A stretch of 7,786 nt of DNA from Clostridia bacterium (lineage in GTDB: Bacteria; Bacillota; Clostridia; Oscillospirales; UBA644). A model generated the notes under the pieces. That model searched no databases. It worked only from the letters and a program-made list of their open reading frames with translations, and was not told the DNA's origin. Below, one piece after another: positions 1 through 4,885 of this stretch (its first letter is position 1; each line of letters starts with the position of its first letter). The stretch lies in assembly GCA_017424085.1 (NCBI GenBank), contig JAFPBP010000012.1:1-7786 (forward strand), written 5' to 3'. The position numbers and the translations under genes are program-made.

Positions 1-270
1 ATAGTAAATACCAACACGGTCGCCGCCGCGAACGATCTTGGAGGTGTCCACGCCGAAATAGCGCAGGGAATCCACCGCCGCCTGACCGATGGCGTGCTTG
101 GGAAGCTTGGTCACGTAGACGCTGTCCATGCCGTAATTGGCAAGGGAAACGGCAACGTTTGCCTCTCCTCCGCCGAAGGTGGCTTGCATCTGATCGTTCT
201 GGAAGAAGCGGTAATAGCCGTTGGGAGCAAGGCGAAGCATAATTTCGCCGAAGGTTACGATGCGTTTCAT
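1..270 (-). CDS. kdgK: 2-dehydro-3-deoxygluconokinase (KDG kinase), N-terminal part, cut by window edge
   Basis: PfkB/ribokinase-family sugar kinase that phosphorylates 2-keto-3-deoxygluconate to KDPG with ATP in the cytoplasm. Only the first 90 codons are in the window; the frame is open to base 1, so the gene continues to the left. The visible part starts MKRIVTFGEIMLRLAP and carries the N-terminal PfkB signature GGGEANVAVSLA (about residues 33-44), then TKLPKHAIGQAAVDSLRYFGVD and GGDRVGIYY, all typical of KdgK. The ATP-binding and catalytic Asp region lies outside. The ATG is at 270-268, with GGAGG (278-282 on the complement) 7 nt upstream. The start overlaps the kdgA stop as ATGA, so translation is probably coupled. 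It is the last visible gene of the uxaC-uxuA-uxuB-kdgA-kdgK operon. A PfkB kinase for another sugar is possible but unlikely given sequence and context. Confidence 0.93.
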   Translation of the reverse strand, partial: MKRIVTFGEIMLRLAPNGYYRFFQNDQMQATFGGGEANVAVSLANYGMDSVYVTKLPKHAIGQAAVDSLRYFGVDTSKIVRGGDRVGIYY

Positions 271-824
271 TGTTGTGCCTCCATTTTATCCAGAGATTCC
301 TTGACGAAGAAGCTTCCGCCGATGGCTGCAATCTTGTCAAAGGCAAGGAATTCGTCGATGTTGCCGCGATCCACGCCGCCCGTGGGAATGAACTTCACCT
401 GGGGGAAGGGTGCGGAAAGAGCCTTGAGCGCCTTCAGACCGCCGTACACGTTGGCGGGGAAGAATTTCACGGTGGTGATGCCCAGATCCAGCGCCTGCAT
501 GATCTCGGTGGGGGTCACGCAACCGGGGTAATAGGGGACGTTGTTTTCCTTACAGACCTGCGCCACGGACACGGAAAGACCGGGAGACACGATGAAGGTG
601 GCGCCCGCCGCCAGCGCGGCACGGCACTGATCGGCGTTGATCACGGTGCCCGCCCCGATCTCCATATCGGGATAATTCTTCGCCGCATAGGCGATGGCTT
701 CGGCGGCACAGGCGGTGCGGAAGGTGATCTCCGCACAGTTGATGCCGTTGTTCTTCAGGGCGGTGAGGATCTTATCGGTCTCGCCCAATTCTTTGATTAC
801 AACCACAGGGATAAATTTTTCCAT
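267..824 (-). CDS. kdgA: KDPG/KHG aldolase (2-dehydro-3-deoxyphosphogluconate aldolase)
   Basis: Class I aldolase of 185 aa that cleaves KDPG to pyruvate and glyceraldehyde-3-phosphate, the last step of hexuronate breakdown. It is a single TIM-barrel domain. The residues seen are Glu32 in AEITFRT, the GAGTV strand (57-61), SPG (80-82), PGCVTPTE (100-107), and the Schiff-base Lys120 in TTVKFFPA, followed by PTGGV (147-151) and IGGSFFVK (168-175). Glu32 and Lys120 are offset by 13 from Glu45 and Lys133 of the E. coli enzyme, so the N-terminus is simply shorter. The C-terminus ends about 15 residues early relative to E. coli (after MEAQQ), so the last helix may be reduced. The ATG is only 3 nt after the stop of the upstream SDR gene, and its GGGAG (833-837 complement) lies inside that gene. 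The stop overlaps the kdgK start. Both arrangements suggest translational coupling. Confidence 0.95.
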   Translation of the reverse strand: MEKFIPVVVIKELGETDKILTALKNNGINCAEITFRTACAAEAIAYAAKNYPDMEIGAGTVINADQCRAALAAGATFIVSPGLSVSVAQVCKENNVPYYPGCVTPTEIMQALDLGITTVKFFPANVYGGLKALKALSAPFPQVKFIPTGGVDRGNIDEFLAFDKIAAIGGSFFVKESLDKMEAQQ

Positions 825-827
825 AAG

Positions 828-1679
828 TCACACTCCCGAATATGCGGAGAATCCGCCGTCAATGGGCAAAACAACGCCCGTAATAAAGCCCGCCGCTTCC
901 TCGTTGAGCAGGAACAGCAGACCGCCTTCCAATTCCTCGGTGTTGCCGAACCGACCCATGGGGGTGGCGGCAAGGATCTTGCCCGTGCGGGCGGTGGGGG
1001 TTCCGTCGTCGTTCCAGAGAAGCTTTGCGTTCTGCTTGGTGGAGAAGAACCCGGGGGCAATGGCGTTGACACGGATGCCCTCCCGAGAGAAGTGAACCGC
1101 CAGCCATTGGGTAAAGTTGGAGATCGCCGCCTTGGCGCCCGAATAAGCGGGAATCTTGGTGAGGGGGGTATAGGCGTTCATGGAAGAGATGTTCAGAATG
1201 GAGCAACCCTTCCGACCCAGCATCTGCGCCGCAAACGCCTGGGTGGGGATCAGAGTCCCGAGGAAGTTCAGATTAAACACGAAGCCCACGCCCTCCGAAT
1301 CCAGATCGAAGAAGCTCTTGGTATCGGCGTCGATGTCACCGGGCTCGTAATATTCCTTATCGGTGGTGGCGCGAGGGTTATTTCCGCCCGCTCCGTTGAC
1401 CAGAATATCGCAGGGTCCCAGATCGTTGCGGACCTTCGCCGCAACCTCAAGACAGATCTCCTTGCTCAGAACGTTACACCCATATGCCTTGGCAACGCCG
1501 CCCTCGGCGACGATCTCGTCGGCAAAGCCCTGCGCCGCCGCCTCGTTGATGTCAAGAAGGGCAACCTTCGCACCCGCTCTCGCCAGAACCTTGGCAAAAT
1601 AGCTGCAAAGAACGCCGCCCGCACCGGTCACTACGGCAACCTTGCCGCTCAGATCGGTGTTCAACACATTTTTATTCAT
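828..1679 (-). CDS. uxuB: D-mannonate oxidoreductase (fructuronate reductase), short-chain dehydrogenase type
   Basis: SDR-family enzyme of 283 aa expected to reduce D-fructuronate to D-mannonate with NAD(P)H. The Rossmann motif is TGAGGVLC (18-25), in which Cys25 replaces the last Gly of the classical TGxxxGxG. Asp43 at the end of beta-2 (ALLDIN) points to NAD(H) preference. VNGAGGNNP (94-102) stands where classical SDRs have NNAG. The catalytic Ser is in ISSMNAY (164-170), and Tyr179/Lys183 form YSGAK. IAPGF and the C-terminal PIDGGFSAYSGV are also SDR-typical. It resembles the Bacillus-type UxuB rather than the long-chain E. coli UxuB. The start at 1679 has AAAGGAG 7 nt upstream and follows the uxuA stop by 24 nt. 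The assignment to fructuronate depends partly on the position between uxuA and kdgA; a related gluconate/KDG oxidoreductase cannot be fully excluded. Confidence 0.88.
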   Translation of the reverse strand: MNKNVLNTDLSGKVAVVTGAGGVLCSYFAKVLARAGAKVALLDINEAAAQGFADEIVAEGGVAKAYGCNVLSKEICLEVAAKVRNDLGPCDILVNGAGGNNPRATTDKEYYEPGDIDADTKSFFDLDSEGVGFVFNLNFLGTLIPTQAFAAQMLGRKGCSILNISSMNAYTPLTKIPAYSGAKAAISNFTQWLAVHFSREGIRVNAIAPGFFSTKQNAKLLWNDDGTPTARTGKILAATPMGRFGNTEELEGGLLFLLNEEAAGFITGVVLPIDGGFSAYSGV

Positions 1680-1703
1680 AGCCGTTCTCCTTTATTGATT
1701 TTA

Positions 1704-2756
1704 TCAGTCAGTTGTTTTTTCACACGCTTCAAACAGACCGTTGATATAGGCGGCGCCCAAGGCACGGTCAAACAAGCCGTAGCCGGGCTTTCCGGTCTCG
1801 CCCCAGATCATGCGCCCGTGATCGGGACGGACGTAGCCGTCGAATCCGCAATCGGCAAGGGCACGGACGATCTGATAGACGTCCAGCGATCCGCAGGAGG
1901 ACAGATGCGCCCGCTCCTCGAAGGAGCCGTCCTCCATGATCTTCACGTTGCGGATGTGCATGAACGCAATGCGATCCATGGCGGCGTACTTGCGAACCAT
2001 GGCAACCACGTCATTGCTTGCGGCACAGCCCAGACTGCCCGTGCAAAGGCAAAGGCTGTTGGCGGGGCTGTCCACAATGGACAGGAACCGATCCAGATTT
2101 TTCTCATCGGTAATGATGCGGGGAAGTCCGAAAATGGGATAGGGAGGATCGTCGGGATGGATCGCCATGCGAACGCCGCATTCCTCCGCCACGGGAATGA
2201 CGGTCTTGAGGAATTTCTCCAGATTTCTCCAAAGCCCCTCTTCCCCGATCTGCCCGTAAGCGTTGATCAGCTCGCGGACCTCGTCCTGCGTATAGCTGGA
2301 ATCCCAGCCGGGAAGATGGATATCGTCCTTCAGAGGATCCAAGCCCCGCATCTGATCCCAATACATCACAAGGCTGGTGGAGCCGTCGGGGGCTTTTTTA
2401 TCCAGCTGGGTGCGGGTCCAGTCGAAGACGGGCATGAAGTTATAGGTTACGCACTTGACACCGTACTTGGCGCAACGGCGGATGTTTTCGCAGTAGACCT
2501 CCAAAAGATGATCCACGTCGCCTCTGCCCAGCTTGATGTCCTCGTGCACGGGGATGGATTCCACCACGTCGAAAACGAGATTGTGAGCGTCGCAATCCTC
2601 TTTCATTTTTTGCAGACTTTCCTCGGGCCATACCTCACCGGGCTTCACGTCGTAAACGGCGGACACGATGGAACGCATGCCGGGGATCTGGGAAATATAC
2701 TCCAGGGAAATGGGGTCGTCTTTTCCGTACCAACGGAAGGAAAGCTTCATCTTCAT
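1704..2756 (-). CDS. uxuA: Mannonate dehydratase
   Basis: 350-aa metal-dependent dehydratase converting D-mannonate to 2-keto-3-deoxygluconate; TIM-barrel fold, cytoplasmic. The start MKMKLSFRWYG matches the family N-terminus. Residues expected to hold the divalent metal are visible: His200 in AIHPDDPPYPIFG, Cys238 in LCLCTGSLG, His267 in FMHIRNVK, and Asp312/His313 in YVRPDHGRMIWGE. The length fits the shorter Gram-positive form (about 350-370 aa), not the longer enterobacterial form. The ATG at 2756 is chosen because GGAGG (2766-2770 complement) lies 9 nt upstream; the alternative Met at codon 3 would be 15 nt from it. It begins 18 nt after the uxaC stop and is followed after 24 nt by the SDR gene. 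No sign of damage. Confidence 0.96.
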   Translation of the reverse strand: MKMKLSFRWYGKDDPISLEYISQIPGMRSIVSAVYDVKPGEVWPEESLQKMKEDCDAHNLVFDVVESIPVHEDIKLGRGDVDHLLEVYCENIRRCAKYGVKCVTYNFMPVFDWTRTQLDKKAPDGSTSLVMYWDQMRGLDPLKDDIHLPGWDSSYTQDEVRELINAYGQIGEEGLWRNLEKFLKTVIPVAEECGVRMAIHPDDPPYPIFGLPRIITDEKNLDRFLSIVDSPANSLCLCTGSLGCAASNDVVAMVRKYAAMDRIAFMHIRNVKIMEDGSFEERAHLSSCGSLDVYQIVRALADCGFDGYVRPDHGRMIWGETGKPGYGLFDRALGAAYINGLFEACEKTTD

Positions 2757-2774
2757 GGCATCAAACCTCCGAAG

Positions 2775-4175
2775 TTATAATCCAAAATAGCGTTTCGCAT
2801 TTTCGTAGGAAATTCCGGCGATCAGCGCCGACAGGGCGGCGGCGTCCTTGGGATATTCCCCGTTTTCCACCCATTCACCCACCAGATCGCACAGAATGCG
2901 GCGGAAATATTCGTGGCGGGTATAGCTCAAAAAGCTGCGGGAATCGGTGAGCATGCCCACGAAATTGCCCAGAATGCTCAGATTGGCAAGGCTGATCATC
3001 TGATCGCGCATGCCCTGCTTGTTATCGTTGAACCACCAAGCACTTCCGTGCTGGATCTTTCCTGCGATCTCGGTGCCCTGGAAGGCGCCGATGAGGGTAT
3101 CGATGAAGGCGTTATCCGAGCCGTCCAGACTGTAAAGCACGGTGCGGGGCAATCCGTTTTCCTTGTAAAGCCGATCCAGCAGGCTTGCCAGAGCACGGCT
3201 TCCGTTGTTGGGTCCGATGCAATCGAAGCCCGTGTCGGGCCCGATGCGGGAGAACATGGCGGAATTGGGGTTGCGAAGGCAATTATAATGCAGCTGCATC
3301 GCCCAATTCAGCTCCACGTATTTCTTGGCGCAGAAGATCAGAAGGTCGGTCTTGAACGCCTCGGCGTCCTCGTCGCTGACCCGCTCCCCTGCCAAGCCCT
3401 TGCGAAGGATCTCATTCAACTGAGCGGGATCTGCCTCCCGATAGACCATGCGATCCAAACCGTGGTCGCTGACCTTACAGCCGCAGGCGGCGAAATGATC
3501 CATGCGAGCCGCAAGCGCGGATTTCAGATCGTCCATGGTTGCGATCTTGCTTCCGCAGACCTGCTCCAGCGCGGCGATATAATCCAACCAGCCCGCCTTA
3601 TCGATGTTCAGCGCCTTATCGGGGCGGAAGGAGGGGGCAACCACCGTATCGAAGGTGGGATCGTTCGCCAGAAGCTTATGGTATTCCAAGGAATCGATGG
3701 GATCGTCGGTGGTGCCGACGAAGACCACGTTGCTCTTGCGGATGATTCCCCGCACGCTCATATCAGGCTCTTGGAGCTTCGCCTTGCACAGATCCCAGAC
3801 CTCCTTGGCGGTCTCCGCGTTCAGCACGCCCTCGTAGCCGAAATAGGTCTTCAGCTCCAGATGGCACCAATGGTACATGGGATTGCCGATGGCCTTGGGA
3901 AGGGTCTCGGCGAATTTATAAAACTTTTCGTAGGGAGAAGCGTCTCCCGTGATATAACGCTCGTCCACTCCGTTGGAGCGCATCAGACGCCATTTGTAGT
4001 GATCCCCCGACAGCCAGATCTCGGTCATATCCGAGAAGCGCTTGTCCTCCCAGATCTCCTTGGGGCTCACGTGGCAATGGTAGTCGATGATGGGCATGCT
4101 TGCCGCCACCCCGTGATACAGGTCCTTTGCCGTTTGCGTGGAAAGAAGAAAATCCCGATCCATAAAGCGTTTCAT
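2775..4175 (-). CDS. uxaC: Glucuronate isomerase (uronate isomerase)
   Basis: 466-aa amidohydrolase-superfamily isomerase converting D-glucuronate to D-fructuronate; family members also act on galacturonate. It is the entry step of the operon. The metal-site motif HCH is in IDYHCHVSPKEIWED (His33, His35). Other strongly conserved segments are GTTDDPIDSLEYH (154-166), SDHG (236-239), QHGSAWWFNDNKQGM (375-389) and MLTDSRSFLSYTRHEYFRRI (408-427), the last including Asp411. The length is normal. An upstream in-frame Met at 4220 was rejected because the promoter -10 box (4207-4212) lies downstream of it. The Met at 4175 has AGGAG (4183-4187 complement) 7 nt upstream and gives the usual MKRFMDRDFLL start. 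First gene of the hexuronate operon, with its own promoter. Confidence 0.97.
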   Translation of the reverse strand: MKRFMDRDFLLSTQTAKDLYHGVAASMPIIDYHCHVSPKEIWEDKRFSDMTEIWLSGDHYKWRLMRSNGVDERYITGDASPYEKFYKFAETLPKAIGNPMYHWCHLELKTYFGYEGVLNAETAKEVWDLCKAKLQEPDMSVRGIIRKSNVVFVGTTDDPIDSLEYHKLLANDPTFDTVVAPSFRPDKALNIDKAGWLDYIAALEQVCGSKIATMDDLKSALAARMDHFAACGCKVSDHGLDRMVYREADPAQLNEILRKGLAGERVSDEDAEAFKTDLLIFCAKKYVELNWAMQLHYNCLRNPNSAMFSRIGPDTGFDCIGPNNGSRALASLLDRLYKENGLPRTVLYSLDGSDNAFIDTLIGAFQGTEIAGKIQHGSAWWFNDNKQGMRDQMISLANLSILGNFVGMLTDSRSFLSYTRHEYFRRILCDLVGEWVENGEYPKDAAALSALIAGISYENAKRYFGL

Positions 4176-4206
4176 AGCGGTTCTCCTGTTCAGATTGATT
4201 TTACTT

Positions 4207-4215
4207 ATTATAACA
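4207..4215 (-). promoter_or_regulatory. Extended -10 promoter of the uxaC operon
   Basis: On the minus strand the sequence reads TGTTATAAT, a perfect TATAAT preceded by TGn, i.e. an extended -10 element. The start of transcription would fall near 4200, giving a leader of about 25 nt to the uxaC ATG. No good TTGACA-like -35 is present at 16-19 nt spacing, which fits a promoter relying on the extended -10 or on an activator bound just upstream. Read directly from sequence; activity is inferred. Confidence 0.6.
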
Positions 4216-4220
4216 CACAC

Positions 4221-4262
4221 CGCAATGCAATGCCATTCTTATTTTAGGCAAAAAGCATTGCG
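4221..4262. repeat. Inverted repeat upstream of the uxaC promoter, candidate operator
   Basis: The arms CGCAATGC (4221-4228) and GCATTGCG (4255-4262) are perfect 8-bp inverted copies. A nested pair, TGCC (4231-4234) and GGCA (4247-4250), lies inside. The proximal arm begins 5 bp upstream of the extended -10 element and the repeat spans roughly -20 to -60, where an activator or repressor would sit. No T-run follows on the minus strand, so it is not a convincing intrinsic terminator for the regulator gene upstream. Protein binding is inference. Confidence 0.45.
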
Positions 4263-4273
4263 TTTTTCGTCAC
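4257..4273 (-). promoter_or_regulatory. Copy 1 of a 17-bp motif shared by both transcription units
   Basis: The minus strand reads GTGACGAAAAACGCAAT. It matches 14 of 17 positions with a site at 4812-4828 in front of the transporter gene; the consensus is GTGNCGAAAAAYGCAWT. This copy overlaps the distal arm of the inverted repeat and lies about 55-75 bp upstream of the predicted uxaC transcription start. Possible binding site of a shared hexuronate regulator; function is inferred only from the repetition and position. Confidence 0.35.
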
Positions 4274-4274
4274 G

Positions 4275-4625
4275 TTACCGCATCGACTCCCGATACTCCC
4301 GCGGAGTCATTCCCGTTTGCCGCTTGAAGAGGGTCGCCGAGCGATAAGGACCCAAAAACAAGACCTCGTCCTCCATCGACGGCAGAAGCAAATACAAATA
4401 AGACAACCCCAAATTGTCCGAGGCGCGGTACAGGGTTTGCGGCAGAAGCGTTCCCAAGAAACGGGAAACGGTCAGGTCGGGATCGATCACCCCCCCAAAC
4501 ACGGAATTCCATCCGGCGGGAAGGAGAGATAAAATAGGATCGTGACAGGATAAAATCATGGCAGACACGTGGTTGCGGCGAAAGGTGTCGCACAAGAATT
4601 GCAATTCCCGTTCGTAAAGTGCCAT
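4275..4625 (-). pseudogene. AraC-family transcriptional regulator with large in-frame internal deletion
   Basis: 116-aa open frame. Residues 1-95 resemble the N-terminal sensor part of clostridial AraC-family regulators (LYERELQFLCDTFRRNH near the start, then LPQTLYRASDNLGLSYLYLLLP and EVLFLGPY). Residues 97-116 (ATLFKRQTGMTPREYRESMR) are the recognisable end of the AraC HTH domain, the FKxxTGxTPxxYR signature. Everything between, including the rest of the sensor domain, the first HTH motif and most of the second, is absent; full-length relatives are normally several hundred residues. The fusion falls near residues 93-99 (about 4329-4349) and keeps the frame. The ATG at 4625 has GAGGAG 8 nt upstream and a good promoter at 4691-4719, so the product could be made, but it should not bind DNA as a normal AraC protein does. 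It sits between the hexuronate operon and the divergent transporter gene, the usual place for the locus regulator. It could be a genuine deletion or an assembly collapse. Confidence 0.75.
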
Positions 4626-4690
4626 GACGTTTTCTCCTCTCGCAGGATGATTCTGCGCGGGGATAGGACGGAGCGATGGCTTATAATGAT

Positions 4691-4719
4691 ATTATATCAC
4701 AGATCTTCGGTAATTACAA
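4691..4719 (-). promoter_or_regulatory. Sigma-A-type promoter of the AraC-like regulator
   Basis: The minus strand reads TTGTAA (4719-4714), a 17-nt spacer, then TATAAT (4696-4691). This is an almost consensus vegetative promoter with ideal spacing. Transcription would start near 4684, giving a leader of about 59 nt to the ATG at 4625. The -10 hexamer is one arm of a TATAAT-GAT-ATTATA palindrome (4682-4696), which could be a coincidence of the AT-rich box or an operator. No intrinsic terminator is evident after the regulator stop, so this transcript could also read into uxaC. Confidence 0.7.
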
Positions 4720-4811
4720 TAGGGAATTTTACGGCAAGGTAAAGAAAATACAAATTTTGTTAAAAATAATACTCACGATATTTGGCAAAATACTTTACAC
4801 TAAAGACAGCA

Positions 4812-4828
4812 AATGCATTTTTCGGCAC
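4812..4828 (-). promoter_or_regulatory. Copy 2 of the shared 17-bp motif, upstream of the transporter gene
   Basis: The minus strand reads GTGCCGAAAAATGCATT, 14/17 identical to 4257-4273. It includes the palindrome AAATGCATTT (4811-4820) and ends 57 nt before the transporter ATG. A TTTGGCAAAA string (4781-4790) lies on its upstream side, comparable to TTTAGGCAAAA (4243-4253) beside copy 1, at a different spacing. Candidate operator tying the two divergent units to one regulator; inferred. Confidence 0.35.
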
Positions 4829-4885
4829 AGATCCAACCTCGTAACTCAAAAAATTAAAATACAGTACGAAATGAGGAAATGCACC

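Larger units (their letters stand above)
4626..4885. promoter_or_regulatory. Divergent AT-rich control region between regulator and transporter
   Basis: 260 nt without a credible gene. It contains the minus-strand RBS (4634-4640) and promoter (4691-4719) of the AraC-like frame, a TATAAT-GAT-ATTATA palindrome (4682-4696), the 10-bp palindrome AAATGCATTT (4811-4820) inside the second copy of the shared motif, and the transporter RBS GAGG (4873-4876). A plus-strand promoter for the transporter must lie here, but none is clear. The best guess is weak: TTGTTA (4757-4762) with 16 nt to TATTTG (4779-4784). The region is far more AT-rich than the flanking genes, as expected for a regulatory segment. 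Confidence 0.6.

Noticed and set aside
270..2780. 836-codon plus-strand open frame running opposite kdgA, uxuB and uxuA
   Set aside because: It is the antisense shadow of three well-recognised genes in GC-rich DNA. Its translation is rich in Gly, His and Arg without domain signatures and it has no convincing RBS.
4162..4175. Catabolite-response (cre)-like sequence TGAAACGCTTTA at the uxaC start
   Set aside because: It is one base too short at the centre compared with the cre consensus and is explained by the codons of MKRFM.
4176..4220. 15-codon N-terminal extension of uxaC
   Set aside because: It contains the predicted -10 box and the RBS of the internal ATG at 4175, so it would be largely untranscribed.
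4221..4262. Inverted repeat as an intrinsic terminator for the AraC-like gene
   Set aside because: No T-run follows the second arm on the minus strand and the loop is long, so an operator is more plausible.
4855..4860. TAAAAT as the -10 box of the transporter
   Set aside because: No -35-like hexamer lies 16-18 nt upstream and the leader would be only about 20 nt, with the RBS almost at the transcript start.
4676..4885. 70-codon N-terminal extension of the transporter frame
   Set aside because: It lies in AT-rich promoter DNA, overlaps the divergent regulator promoter, has no RBS at its first ATG and gives a lysine/isoleucine-rich leader unlike GPH proteins.
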